From a virus, in IMG/VR virus record IMGVR_UViG_3300046171_000231, positions 62,001 to 126,000 of that record: DNA of 64,000 nt. One strand, given 5' to 3'. Under the pieces are notes generated by a model that saw only the letters and a program-made list of their open reading frames with translations, did not search any database and was not told the DNA's origin. Both the position numbers and the translations under genes were made by a program. This document shows, in pieces, positions 47,866-57,170 of this stretch (position 1 is the first letter of the stretch; each line of letters starts with the position of its first letter).

Positions 47866-48706
47866 AATTTTTTTTCATTGCTTCAAATACTTTTGCAATG
47901 CCAGTTTCTAAATCAGTTTTTGGAGACCAGTATTTTTCAATGAAACGGTCTGCTTCATTTCTTTTATCAAGTTGAACAGAGTCACTTGCTTGACCTGGTA
48001 GAATATTAATTGGTTTACCAATTAATTTAAATTCATTTTCTATTATTATAGCAACTTCACGAATAGATGTATAGTCAAAGTTAGTGATATGTAACGGGTC
48101 GTTAGCATAGAACTCATCATAATTTTTCATTACAGCTTCTAGTCCTTCACAACAATCTTCTGCGTATAAAAACTGTCTAACTTCTTCACCATCTGTCATC
48201 ATCTCAAAGTCACCTTCTTCAAATCCTTTTCTAATAAAGTCTGTGATTACGTGTGCTTTATCGTGGTCTTTTTCAATACCATATACATTCCAGAACTTTA
48301 CGATTAATCCACCAAGTGATTCAGTATATAATTCACCGACTCTTTTCAAAGTTCCATATGGTGAGTAACTCATATTACTCATTTGAGATGATGCGAATAC
48401 AAATGGTTTATCATATTCTTGTAGAAGACCAAATGCATTTGCCATCAATCTTGTATTGTTATTCACAAAATCAAATGTATGCTGATACTTTTTAAGATAC
48501 CTAGAACCACCTACATCAAACGCAAGAAAGAAAACAAAGTCACTTTCCATAATCGCATTGCGAAGATATGTATTAGGAATGTGAGTCATATCCTGATGCT
48601 CACCATTTACCATATCAAACTCTCTTACAATATGTCCTTTCTTTGAAAGATACTCTGAAAGATATGCACCGATTTGACCACTTGAACCTAAAACGGTTAT
48701 TATCAT
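47858..48706 (-). CDS. NAD-dependent sugar epimerase/reductase (SDR)
   Basis: 282 residues from the ATG at 48706 (MIITVLGSSGQIGAYLSEYL), which overlaps the upstream stop (ATGA). The Rossmann G-x-x-G-x-I-G is present, and 'SYSPYGTLKRVGELYTESLG' supplies Tyr-x3-Lys ('YGTLK'). 'FWNVYGIEKDHDKAHVITDF' and 'EGDFEMMTDGEEVRQFLYAE' follow the NAD-sugar-epimerase layout. Substrate unknown. Confidence 0.7.
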   Translation of the reverse strand: MIITVLGSSGQIGAYLSEYLSKKGHIVREFDMVNGEHQDMTHIPNTYLRNAIMESDFVFFLAFDVGGSRYLKKYQHTFDFVNNNTRLMANAFGLLQEYDKPFVFASSQMSNMSYSPYGTLKRVGELYTESLGGLIVKFWNVYGIEKDHDKAHVITDFIRKGFEEGDFEMMTDGEEVRQFLYAEDCCEGLEAVMKNYDEFYANDPLHITNFDYTSIREVAIIIENEFKLIGKPINILPGQASDSVQLDKRNEADRFIEKYWSPKTDLETGIAKVFEAMKKNYD

Positions 48707-49752
48707 TGATCCATCCATTTCATAAACCTACTAAATGGATTTAATTTAGGTTCAACAACCTCTTCTACTACTGGTTTATTTCCCATCTGATTCTCATTTA
48801 TCCAGTCATATGTTTTCTTAATACCTTCTTCAAGTGTCATTGTATAATTCCAATCTAACTTCTCTTTAATTAAATCGTTATTTGAATTACGACCACGAAC
48901 ACCTAACGGACCTTCAATATGATTTCTTCTCTACTTTTTTATCTGCTGCCTTTGCTGCAATATCTACAAGTCCATTGATAGATACCATTTCTTCTGAACC
49001 TATATTCACAGGACCAGTAAAGTCTGATTGAACTAATCTATAGGTTGCTTCGACGCATTCATCAACGAACAAGAAGGAACGAGTTTGTAAGCCATCTCCC
49101 CACACCTCAATAGTTCCACCTTCCTGTGGGAGTTCAGCAACTTTGCGACAGATTGCTGCAGGAGCTTTTTCTCTTCCACCTGTCCAAGTTCCTTCGGGAC
49201 CGAAGATATTATGATATCTGGCAATGCGAACAGGAACATCGTAGTTACGATGATAAGAAAGGTATAACCTTTCAGAGAAAAGTTTTTCCCAACCATATTC
49301 TGAATCTGGATTGGCAGGGTAGGCAGTATCTTCACGGCAGTCTGGTGTGTTTGGGTCTAGTTGATTATGCTCTGGGTACATACACGCAGAGGATGAAAAG
49401 AATATCTTTGGTTTATAATCTTTGACGTTTCTAAGTATGTTTAGATTGAATGACTTGCAGAGTTATTCATTACATCTGCATCGTGTTCTCCTGTAAAAAT
49501 ATATCCTGCTCCACCCATATCAGCAGCAAACTGATATATCTCATCAAACTCTATATTAGTTACATCTTTGCAAAATGCTTGGTCTGTTAAATCACCAGTT
49601 AGAAATTCATCTGCTTCTGTTCCAGAAAAATCTGGTTCTTTTACATCTGCACCTCTTACCCAGTATCCTTCTAACTTGAGTTTCCTTACCATATGACTTC
49701 CGATGAAGCCACCTGCACCACAAACAAGTGCTTTTTTAGTTTCAGTTTCCAT
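48703..49752 (-). CDS. GDP-mannose 3,5-epimerase-like SDR (two frameshifts)
   Basis: Reconstructed 349-residue protein. 'VCGAGGFIGSHMVRKLKLEG' and 'AADMGGAGYIFTGEHDADVM' (the A-A-D-M-G-G motif of GDP-mannose epimerases) lie in the first part. A missing base near 49456 leads to 'KSFNLNILRNVKDYKPKIFF', 'SSSACMYPEHNQLDPNTPD', 'RYHNIFGPEGTWTGGREKAP' and 'WGDGLQTRSFLFVDECVEAT', all GME landmarks. An extra A near 48923-48925 leads to the end 'NPFSRFMKWMDQ' at 48703. GME makes GDP-L-galactose/gulose from GDP-mannose. Confidence 0.8.
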
Positions 49753-49769
49753 AATCTATTTCACTCCTT

Positions 49770-50708
49770 TTATATAGAACGTAAATTAGACTCGTTATTT
49801 TTCATCCACTCATAGGTAGATTCAAGTCCTTCTCGTAAACTAATCTTCGGTTCCCATCCCAAAGATTTCATTTTATCTACATTCAAAACCTTTCTTGGAG
49901 TTCCATTTGGTTTTGATGTATCCCATTCATAATCGTTCTTATATCCAGTAACTTCAACTATCATCTCTGCAAGTTCTTTGATTGTTACATCTTCTCCTGT
50001 TCCAATATTAATTATCTCTTCACTGTCATATCTTTCCATACAAACTAATAATGCTGCTGCTAAATCATCAACGTGTAGAAATTCTCTTTTTGCAGAACCA
50101 TCACCCCATAGTTTTACAACCCAATGCTTACTCTTTTCTAATGAACCGTGAAACTTTGAAAGTAAAGATGGTAGAACGTGTCCATAATTATGATCAAAAT
50201 TATCATTCGGTCCGTATAAATTAGTCGGCATTACTGCGATTCGCATTCAAACCATACTGTTTACGATATGCCTGACACATTTTGATACCTGCAATTTTAG
50301 CGATTGCATATGCATCATTGCTTGGTTCTAGATAACCTGATAGTAATTGGTCTTCTGTGATTGGTTGCTTTGCTAACTTTGGATAAATGCAAGAAGAACC
50401 TAGAAATAGTAACTTTCGAACACCAACCATTGCTGCACAACTGATAACATTTGATTGAATCATCAGATTCTCATATATGAAATCAGCAGGATAATCAGCG
50501 TTACCACCAATACCACCTACCTTTGCTGCTGCAAGAAAGACATACTCTGGTTGTTCCATCATAAAGAACATCTTAACATCTTTCTGGTCAGTCAAATCAC
50601 ATTGAAAACGACTCACAGGTTATGATGTTTGTAAAACCTTGAGATTCTAAATGACGAACGATTGCAGAACCAACTAGTCCGTTATGTCCTGCAACAAATA
50701 TTTTTGAA

Positions 50709-50719
<11 letters not shown>
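49770..50719 (-). CDS. fcl: GDP-L-fucose synthase (two frameshifts)
   Basis: Reconstructed 315-residue protein from the ATG at 50719, which overlaps the gmd stop by 11 bases. '[20 protein letters not shown]', '[20 protein letters not shown]', catalytic '[19 protein letters not shown]' and Tyr-x3-Lys in '[20 protein letters not shown]' identify GDP-4-keto-6-deoxymannose epimerase/reductase. An extra base near 50618-50619 (before '[11 protein letters not shown]') and one at 50240-50241 (in '[13 protein letters not shown]') break it. It completes GDP-L-fucose for the GT11 enzyme. Confidence 0.93.
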
Positions 50720-51727
<1,008 letters not shown>

Positions 51728-51752
51728 ATAATAAAGTATAAAGTATTAATTG

Positions 51753-52091
51753 TCAATCTCTCCCGTGGTCATCTTCAAACCTTTCAATGTCATCCTCTTC
51801 AAGATAAGGACCACTTTGAACCTCAATGATTTTAAGTGGTATCTTGCCAGGATTTGACAAACGATGCTTACATCCCAGAGGAATGTATGTGCTTTGGTTC
51901 TCACCAATCAACTGTCTTGCATCATTTAATTGAACTTCTGCTGTTCCACTGACAACAATCCAATGCTCTGTTCGATGGTGATGCTTCTGAAGGGATAATC
52001 TATGACCTGGTTTAACTTCAATGTTTTTGACTTTAAATCTATCACCTTGATCAATTACTTCATACCAACCCCAAGGTCGTTCTTCCTTCAT
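51753..52091 (-). CDS. Mannose-6-phosphate-isomerase-type cupin
   Basis: 112 residues. '[20 protein letters not shown]', '[20 protein letters not shown]' and '[20 protein letters not shown]' are the type II phosphomannose isomerase cupin (C-terminal domain of ManC/AlgA) as a stand-alone protein. It would make mannose 6-phosphate from fructose 6-phosphate, feeding GDP-mannose. No phosphomannomutase or guanylyltransferase is in the window; the host presumably supplies these. Confidence 0.85.
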   Translation of the reverse strand: MKEERPWGWYEVIDQGDRFKVKNIEVKPGHRLSLQKHHHRTEHWIVVSGTAEVQLNDARQLIGENQSTYIPLGCKHRLSNPGKIPLKIIEVQSGPYLEEDDIERFEDDHGRD

Positions 52092-52291
52092 TTCTTAAAG
52101 TACTTGTTTATCATATCAATTTGATCTTGATACTTTGCAATCATATCAAGTTCTTGTTCGATTGCTTCAACTATATTTGAGTGCTCACCAATCCCTGCAG
52201 GATTAGTTAGATACACTTCTACGTTTGCAACGTGTTTTTGTATGTCACCTTGAGCGTGGGCTAAAAGTGCTTTGATTAGTTGTTCTCTCAT
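52088..52291 (-). CDS. Small conserved-type protein (67 aa)
   Basis: [20 protein letters not shown] to '[11 protein letters not shown]'. I place the start at 52291, where ATG overlaps the stop of the preceding small gene (ATGA). Soluble and mostly helical. The stop overlaps the cupin start. No family recognised; similar small proteins recur near sugar genes of T4-like cyanophages. Confidence 0.65.
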   Translation of the reverse strand: MREQLIKALLAHAQGDIQKHVANVEVYLTNPAGIGEHSNIVEAIEQELDMIAKYQDQIDMINKYFKK

Positions 52292-52508
52292 TCTTTTACG
52301 TAACAGGGTACTCCTTCTGGGTCTAACCATTTTGTATACTCAAGGTCTTCGATACACATATCGAATTGAATTGAGTTATCACAAAGGTACATATCAGTAT
52401 ACCTCTCAGTATATGTATTGTACTTTTGAATACGGTAATCTGGTTGACCGTTCTCTAATTTCCTTTCGTAACAAAGCGATAGGGATACCTTTCAAGAATA
52501 ACATCCAT
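52288..52508 (-). CDS. Small conserved-type protein (73 aa, one frameshift)
   Basis: Reconstructed from MDVILERYPYRF, a one-base gap near 52473-52475 (a TTT on the minus strand probably should be TTTT), then 'CYERKLENGQPDYRIQKYNT' and 'IQFDMCIEDLEYTKWLDPEG', ending 'VPCYVKE'. It ends in an ATGA overlap with the next gene, supporting this frame. First gene of the sugar operon. Function unknown. Confidence 0.6.
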
Positions 52509-52532
52509 GATGTTTCATAATAATATACTACT

Positions 52533-52560
52533 ATTATACACCATAATACTGTCTAGTCAA
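52533..52560 (-). promoter_or_regulatory. Sigma70-type promoter of the sugar operon
   Basis: On the minus strand TTGACT (52555-52560), a 16-base spacer and TATAAT (52533-52538), 24 bases before the first ATG of the operon. Predicts early/host-polymerase transcription of the whole 35-52.5 kb block. Confidence 0.7.
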
Positions 52561-52568
52561 GCAAAAAG

Positions 52569-52856
52569 TTATATATTTTCTCCTCTATATGCAGGGATAT
52601 CTCCGTCATCATCATCTTCATCTTCATCAAATTCTTCTGGTGTAAATACTAATAACTCCTCTCCTGTCTTTACACCTTCCATCTCTGGATGTGGTGCTGG
52701 CATCTTATATGGTTTCATTGCATCGCCATATGATTTGACAGGTTTCTTATCCATCTCTGATAATGTACTTGTCATCATCTTAAACATAAACGCAAAGGTA
52801 GCAGCAAATAGTGCTACAAAAAACACAAGATAGATAAAAATTAGAGTATCATTCAT
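52569..52856 (-). CDS. Small membrane protein with acidic tail
   Basis: 95 residues. One N-terminal transmembrane helix ('LIFIYLVFFVALFAATFAFM', residues 5-24) followed by a polar, Pro-rich region and an acidic run 'EEFDEDEDDDDGDIPA'. The start overlaps the upstream stop (ATGA). No function known. Confidence 0.65.
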   Translation of the reverse strand: MNDTLIFIYLVFFVALFAATFAFMFKMMTSTLSEMDKKPVKSYGDAMKPYKMPAPHPEMEGVKTGEELLVFTPEEFDEDEDDDDGDIPAYRGENI

Positions 52857-53239
52857 CGATGAAATATTTTTTGAATAGGAACTTGTCGTATTCTATCTAT
52901 AACATCAGTCTCTACCTTATCTGCAATCCTCTCCAAGATATTAACATCTAAATCCATGAATGGTGGAACGATTCCTAACACTCTTAACAAACCATCTACA
53001 AACAAAGCAAGAGCAGTGAATCCTAGAATCATACTGAGAACTGTAGCATCACGATTATGCTTTGCCATTGACTCTTCATCAATCTTCCGTGCTTCATCTA
53101 CTGCTTCTTTAACAGCATCAGAAATTAATTCATCTACTTCATCTTTGGTGTAGGTGTACTTTCTTATCTTCTCCTCCGTGACTGTTCTCTCTACAGGAAC
53201 GTCGGACAAAGGAAACTCTGTGATTAGTGCTTTGAACAT
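52853..53239 (-). CDS. Helical protein with one membrane segment
   Basis: 128 residues. A charged helical region ('YTKDEVDELISDAVKEAVDE') precedes a hydrophobic segment ('ATVLSMILGFTALALFVDGL', about residues 66-85). Coupled to the small membrane protein downstream, so the two may form a complex. No family assigned. Confidence 0.6.
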   Translation of the reverse strand: MFKALITEFPLSDVPVERTVTEEKIRKYTYTKDEVDELISDAVKEAVDEARKIDEESMAKHNRDATVLSMILGFTALALFVDGLLRVLGIVPPFMDLDVNILERIADKVETDVIDRIRQVPIQKIFHR

Positions 53240-53272
53240 ATCGGATTGCTTTTTATTATGTATTATATCATA

Positions 53273-53419
53273 TCATCTCGTAACCACCACTATATGGTCG
53301 TTTCGCCATTTTTTTGTCTGTTTCTCCTGTAAGTCAGCAATCTTCTTGAGGGTTTCCTGACTTTTCTTAATTTCGTCTATCTTTTTTTGAACTTCATCGA
53401 GTTCCTTTTTGATATCCAT
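53273..53419 (-). CDS. 48-residue coiled-coil peptide
   Basis: MDIKKELDEVQKKIDEIKKS followed by 'QETLKKIADLQEKQTKKWRN': regular heptad spacing and high charge, a clear coiled coil. Too short for most gene finders, but ATG, length and composition are convincing. Function unknown. Confidence 0.5.
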   Translation of the reverse strand: MDIKKELDEVQKKIDEIKKSQETLKKIADLQEKQTKKWRNDHIVVVTR

Positions 53420-53495
53420 TCGTCTCTAAAATGCTTCCCTTATGACCTCCTCACGTATAGAAAAGAGTGGTGAGTTCTGGTCTAAGTGTAATTAT

Positions 53496-53663
53496 TTAGC
53501 GGACTTCAAAGTCTAACTTGCGTATTTTACGCTTACTACGCTCTTCTTGCCACTCAATTTGCTCTGTAGATAACCCACTTCTTTCATTCACAGAGTAGGT
53601 ATTTAACATAATAACTTGCCCTAAATCAACAGCAGATATCACATCCCCTTTGATGGTTGTCAT
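53496..53663 (-). CDS. 55-residue small protein
   Basis: MTTIKGDVISAVDLGQVIML to 'RKIRKLDFEVR'. The start overlaps the stop of the zinc-ribbon peptide (ATGA at 53660-53663). The C-terminal half is basic and helical. Unknown function. Confidence 0.5.
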   Translation of the reverse strand: MTTIKGDVISAVDLGQVIMLNTYSVNERSGLSTEQIEWQEERSKRKIRKLDFEVR

Positions 53664-53758
53664 ATTTCACAACCACAACAAACTGATTTTCCTGCAGCAG
53701 CCTTTATCTCTTTTCCACAAGGTCTACACCTTACTCTTATTGGTTCCATCTTTAACAT
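53660..53758 (-). CDS. 32-residue zinc-ribbon-like peptide
   Basis: MLKMEPIRVRCRPCGKEIKA to 'CCGCEI'. C-x2-C and C-C-x-C spaced by about 11 residues could bind zinc. Coupled to the next gene by ATGA. Unknown function. Confidence 0.5.
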   Translation of the reverse strand: MLKMEPIRVRCRPCGKEIKAAAGKSVCCGCEI

Positions 53759-53795
53759 TCTAACCTTTGCTTCATTCACTTGTTTTTATTATATA

Positions 53796-53951
53796 TTATT
53801 TTAAATCTATTTGCCTACACACCATATAAGTTTTTATCGCCTTACAGGAGAATGCTTTCTCTTTACTTAATAAAAAAATGATAGAGGTCAGTTGAACCAA
53901 AATGGCAACTGGAACCACTACCTTTAAAATTATCTTTGCTTTACTAGTCAT
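53796..53951 (-). CDS. 51-residue membrane peptide
   Basis: MTSKAKIILKVVVPVAILVQ then 'LTSIIFLLSKEKAFSCKAIK'. One long hydrophobic helix after a basic start. No coupling evidence, so confidence is modest. Confidence 0.35.
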   Translation of the reverse strand: MTSKAKIILKVVVPVAILVQLTSIIFLLSKEKAFSCKAIKTYMVCRQIDLK

Positions 53952-53981
53952 CACAAAATGTTACGATATCATAACTATATA

Positions 53982-54125
53982 TCACCAATCATCTTCCATT
54001 TCTATTTGCTGTACAGGACAAGGTGGTGCTGTTCTGTGATAATTAACGTGTAGCAACTCTATGAACACAAGAGCACAAACCAATATCATATTGATCTGAA
54101 ACAACGGATGCTTGAGTAAATTCAT
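53982..54125 (-). CDS. 47-residue membrane peptide
   Basis: MNLLKHPLFQINMILVCALV, one transmembrane helix, then 'NYHRTAPPCPVQQIEMEDDW'. It starts just after the porin-like gene's terminator. Unknown function. Confidence 0.45.
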   Translation of the reverse strand: MNLLKHPLFQINMILVCALVFIELLHVNYHRTAPPCPVQQIEMEDDW

Positions 54126-54130
54126 TATAT

Positions 54131-54161
54131 AAAAAAAGACCCCTACTATGTAGAGGTCTTT
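54131..54161 (-). terminator. Rho-independent terminator after the porin-like gene
   Basis: A 12-bp hairpin on the minus strand (AAAGACCTCTAC, loop ATA, GTAGGGGTCTTT; one G-T pair) followed by a T run. Confidence 0.88.
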
Positions 54162-54180
54162 GTAAAGTCGTTACTTTAAT

Positions 54181-54540
54181 TTAGAAAACGAACTTAACAC
54201 CTGCTTTAGCAGAGAAGTCAACATCGTCACTAGGAGTTGTTACACCAGAGATTTCTCCGTAGAACTTATCATAAGAACCACCAAGGTATCCAATGAATTC
54301 TACATCACCGAACTCATCAGAAGTTTCTGTATGAGTTACTGTTGGACCACCAGAAACGTACCAACCGATTCCTGACTCTGTTGCTCCCTCATATCCAACT
54401 ACTGCTTCAAGACCACCAGATGTATATGCTCCATCAGGATATGATCCACTTGCTTCCAAATTAACGTATGGACCAGCAAAGGCTGCACCTGCGAATAGGA
54501 AAGGGGTTGCTGCTACTGCAGCGATTGTTGATTTAATCAT
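54181..54540 (-). CDS. Porin-like outer membrane protein
   Basis: 119 residues. Signal peptide MIKSTIAAVAATPFLFAGAA, probably cut after 'GAAFA'. The mature part alternates hydrophobic and polar residues in short beta strands ('YVNLEASGSYPDGAYTSGGL', 'GWYVSGGPTVTHTE', 'FSAKAGVKFVF') and ends in Phe, as outer-membrane beta-barrels do. At about 100 mature residues it would form a small barrel. It has its own late promoter, a structured leader and a strong terminator, implying high independent expression. Confidence 0.75.
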   Translation of the reverse strand: MIKSTIAAVAATPFLFAGAAFAGPYVNLEASGSYPDGAYTSGGLEAVVGYEGATESGIGWYVSGGPTVTHTETSDEFGDVEFIGYLGGSYDKFYGEISGVTTPSDDVDFSAKAGVKFVF

Positions 54541-54652
54541 TTTTGTTTATAGTATCTCGCTAGGCATTAAAAAACCTGCGGATGGAAATTCTTTCGACTA
54601 GAATTTTACATTCTACGCAGGGTTACGATCTTTCGAGTCCTTTGTTCTATGT
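54541..54652 (-). ncRNA. Structured 5' leader of the porin-like gene
   Basis: About 112 bases between the late promoter and the ATG. Near its 5' end is the 26-base block (54618-54643) also found in the psbA leader. Stem CCTGCG/CGCAGG (54616-54621 with 54575-54580) encloses a 6-bp hairpin TAGAAT/ATTCTA (54599-54615) and is followed by TTTTTT, resembling a terminator inside the leader. This layout suggests attenuation. Confidence 0.55.
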
Positions 54653-54657
54653 AATGG

Positions 54658-54665
54658 TATTTATT
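54658..54665 (-). promoter_or_regulatory. T4-type late promoter box
   Basis: The minus strand reads AATAAATA about 118 bases before the porin-like ATG. The shared leader block starts roughly nine bases after the predicted start site. Confidence 0.6.
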
Positions 54666-54705
54666 GTAACACAAGGTTGAGATCGTGTCAAGTGTGTTGA
54701 TTTCT

Positions 54706-55353
54706 TTACCTTTTGACCTTTGCCCAATCCATATCGAAGAGGTACAAACCCTTGTCTGTGAGAACGTGATTGTACATTTTCTCAAAGATAGATGGTGGCA
54801 TTGTGACTACATGAGCACCTGCACCAAATGAATCTGATACTGTTTTGACATCTCTTACAGATGCTGCAAGTATCTCTGTCTTTCTTATACCCTGTATTGT
54901 ATACACATCACTAATCTGGTCAATCAACTCAATACCATCAAATGAATTATCATCAACTCTACCTACAAATGGTGAGACATACTTTGCACCTGCCTTTGCA
55001 GCAAGTATTGCTTGTGCTGCTGAAAATATAAGAGTCACATTAACATTCACTAAATCTCTTGATAACCTCTTACATACTTTTAATCCGTCAGGAGTGCAAG
55101 GAACTTTGATAGTTGCGTTCTTTCCAAACTTACGAGAAAGACGAGTACCTTCAAGATACATTGCATCAAAGTCACCAACGACTTCCATACTGATATCATC
55201 AATACCCATATCAATCAATTGTTGGTATACTTCTTCTGGGTCTCGACCACTCTTCATAATCAGAGTTGGATTTGTTGTGATACCATCGATCAAATCAGTC
55301 TGAAAGTGTTTTTCTATCAATTCTGTATCAGCGGTATCCAAAAATAACTTCAT
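54706..55353 (-). CDS. talC: Transaldolase (TalC type)
   Basis: 215 intact residues: MKLFLDTADTELIEKHFQTD, 'LIDGITTNPTLIMKSGRDPE', the Schiff-base Lys in 'NATIKVPCTPDGLKV', then 'VNVTLIFSAAQAILAAKAGA' and 'YVSPFVGRVDD'. Short TalC/FSA-type transaldolase of the pentose phosphate pathway, a standard cyanophage auxiliary gene that favours ribose and NADPH supply for nucleotide synthesis. Promoter-like TATACT (55376-55381) and TTTGCA lie upstream. Confidence 0.95.
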   Translation of the reverse strand: MKLFLDTADTELIEKHFQTDLIDGITTNPTLIMKSGRDPEEVYQQLIDMGIDDISMEVVGDFDAMYLEGTRLSRKFGKNATIKVPCTPDGLKVCKRLSRDLVNVNVTLIFSAAQAILAAKAGAKYVSPFVGRVDDNSFDGIELIDQISDVYTIQGIRKTEILAASVRDVKTVSDSFGAGAHVVTMPPSIFEKMYNHVLTDKGLYLFDMDWAKVKR

Positions 55354-55390
55354 AGTGTCTCATAACTGTACATACAGTATAACACATATT

Positions 55391-55421
55391 TTTAGTTTGC
55401 AAACCATAAGTTTTAGTTTGC
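55391..55421. repeat. Direct repeat and palindrome between divergent genes
   Basis: TTTAGTTTGC occurs at 55391-55400 and 55412-55421, 21 bases apart (two helical turns). The first copy overlaps the palindrome GTTTGCAAAC (55395-55404) at the talC promoter -35 position. It has the layout of an operator controlling both talC and the plus-strand genes. Confidence 0.45.
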
Positions 55422-55455
55422 TAAATAAAGCTACATCAAATAGGTAGAATTACCA

Positions 55456-56007
55456 ATGAAAAAACTATTACCTATATTATTATTGTTTGGATTTGGCACT
55501 GCAGTTAATGCTGGTGGAATGACAACTCGACATCAAACTAGTCTTCAACAAGTTCAGACACCAACTATAACACAGTCCCAGAGAACTGGTAATTCATATT
55601 CAGTTTCTGGAAACAATGTGAGTACATCATACACATATTGTTCTGCTGATTGTAGTGGAACTCCAACAAACACTACCGTAACAGGTGGAGTTGCAAGGAT
55701 TAGTTATACTTCAACTGGTGCAACAACTATGACCGATATCAGTGCAGCTCAAGGTGTAGTTAATACAGGAACAACTAGTAGTCCAGTCTATCAGTCCACT
55801 GGTACTTTTAGTTTTGCAAATTCTTACACTCAAGGAGATGCGACAGATTCAACAGGAACTAACACGACAGTAACAGCAGGTGCAACAGGTGCTTCAGCAG
55901 CACCAGGTACAGTTACCAGTGGTCACACAGTAACTCTTGCTGGAAGTCAAACTTCTGGAACAACAGTAACTGGTCAGTTCATATCTGAAGTTACCGTGTT
56001 CAATTAA
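55456..56007 (+). CDS. Secreted Ser/Thr-rich protein 1
   Basis: 183 residues with a signal peptide (MKKLLPILLLFGFGTAVNAG). The mature part is rich in Thr, Ser, Gly and Asn ('TNTTVTAGATGASAAPGTVT'), with one Cys pair ('SYTYCSADCSGT'). It has the look of a beta-solenoid or amyloid-like surface protein. First of three plus-strand genes opposed to all neighbours. Function unknown; either a surface modifier of the host or a periplasmic component. Confidence 0.7.
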   Translation: MKKLLPILLLFGFGTAVNAGGMTTRHQTSLQQVQTPTITQSQRTGNSYSVSGNNVSTSYTYCSADCSGTPTNTTVTGGVARISYTSTGATTMTDISAAQGVVNTGTTSSPVYQSTGTFSFANSYTQGDATDSTGTNTTVTAGATGASAAPGTVTSGHTVTLAGSQTSGTTVTGQFISEVTVFN

Positions 56008-56022
56008 CATTTTTGTGCTATA

Positions 56023-56466
56023 ATGAAAAGATATAGTTTACTATTACTTCTTTTTAGCACAATACCTTCGGTATACGCTGTGCCCGTGGTCCCTAATTTT
56101 ACGCAGGGCTCGATGACCTCGAACACTACGACAAGCACAACGGTGACTGAAACGATCAATAGTATGGACTACAATACTGGTTGGCAGTATTCAGTAACGG
56201 GAACAAACGTAACTGCAGATGGTTCATTATCACCTACAGGTGCTGGTTCAGTAACAAGCACGAATGTAACATTAGATGGAGTGACTTCGCAATGGAACGG
56301 TTTGAATTTAGAAAACAGACCTCAATTTACACAAACAAACAACGGGGTAGGAAGTTTCCAATTCACGGAAACATATCATGGCCCAGGCTTGTCAAATCAC
56401 ACAATAATACAAAGAACAACAACAATAAATTCAGTCACAGACACAACTTCAACCTTCACACAATAA
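56023..56466 (+). CDS. Secreted Ser/Thr-rich protein 2
   Basis: 147 residues with a signal peptide (MKRYSLLLLLFSTIPSVYAV). The mature part shares the Thr/Asn-rich beta style of the gene upstream ('MTSNTTTSTTVTETINSMDY', 'HTIIQRTTTINSVTDTTST'). It starts 15 bases after the previous stop, so it is in the same transcript. Unknown function. Confidence 0.7.
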   Translation: MKRYSLLLLLFSTIPSVYAVPVVPNFTQGSMTSNTTTSTTVTETINSMDYNTGWQYSVTGTNVTADGSLSPTGAGSVTSTNVTLDGVTSQWNGLNLENRPQFTQTNNGVGSFQFTETYHGPGLSNHTIIQRTTTINSVTDTTSTFTQ

Positions 56467-56476
56467 CGAGGAAATT

Positions 56477-57170
56477 ATGTTTATTACTTGCTACAACTGC
56501 GGTTTCAGTCCCTGCATATGCAGAAGTGGGGGGTATAAGTGCCACAGCAAATCCAATCGCAAATAGTTCTGGCTCAGTTACCAATCAAGCTATACAAGTT
56601 TTACAAGGACCGTATATAACTAACACATATGGTAATGGCATACAGTGTCAAAGTGCTACCATGAACATTACTCCATACTTAACAGGAACAGGAAATTTTA
56701 AGCGTCCATTTGAGCACACATATCAAGATCCAGTATATGATATGTCAGATTTAAATGATGATGGAGTATTAGACAATCCAGGTCAAATTTTATATTATGT
56801 TCCAACAAGAACAGGACAACAAGAAGTTTATAATATATCAGGTGGTCTATCAGCAACTTGGTCAAGACCATTGGATAAAGAAGCAAGAGAGAAGTGTATG
56901 GAGGCAGCAGCAACACAAATATCATATCAACAACAGATAACTGCGAATAAGAGATTAGACTTTGAACTAGCCAGACTTAAAAATTGTGGAGAACTAATGA
57001 AAGCTGGAGTTATGTTTCATCCAAAGTCACCATATCATGCTGTATGTGCTGATGTAGTATTGGTAAATCCACCAGGTGTTGTAGAACAACATACACACGA
57101 AATATCAACAAAACCACCAATCAGTAATGACGCAGGTGTTTTAAAAGAAATATCTATAGGTAATAATTAA
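56477..57170 (+). CDS. Secreted protein 3 (one frameshift at start)
   Basis: Reconstructed 230-residue protein. An ideal ribosome site (GAGGA) precedes ATG at 56477. One extra T right after it (TTT should be TT) hides the frame; corrected it reads MLLLATTAVSVPAYAE, a signal peptide. The mature part has 'SGSVTNQAIQVLQGPYITNT', 'CQSATMNITPYLTGTGNFKR', 'YQDPVYDMSDLNDDGVLDNP' (a calcium-loop-like D-x-N-D-D-G) and a helical region with two Cys. Its end overlaps the convergent gene at 57167 by four bases. Function unknown. Confidence 0.7.

Noticed and set aside
56181-56476. Upstream extension of secreted protein 3 across the previous gene
   Set aside because: It runs in another frame through secreted protein 2 and has no start signal; the ATG at 56477 with a GAGGA site and a one-base correction gives a normal signal peptide.
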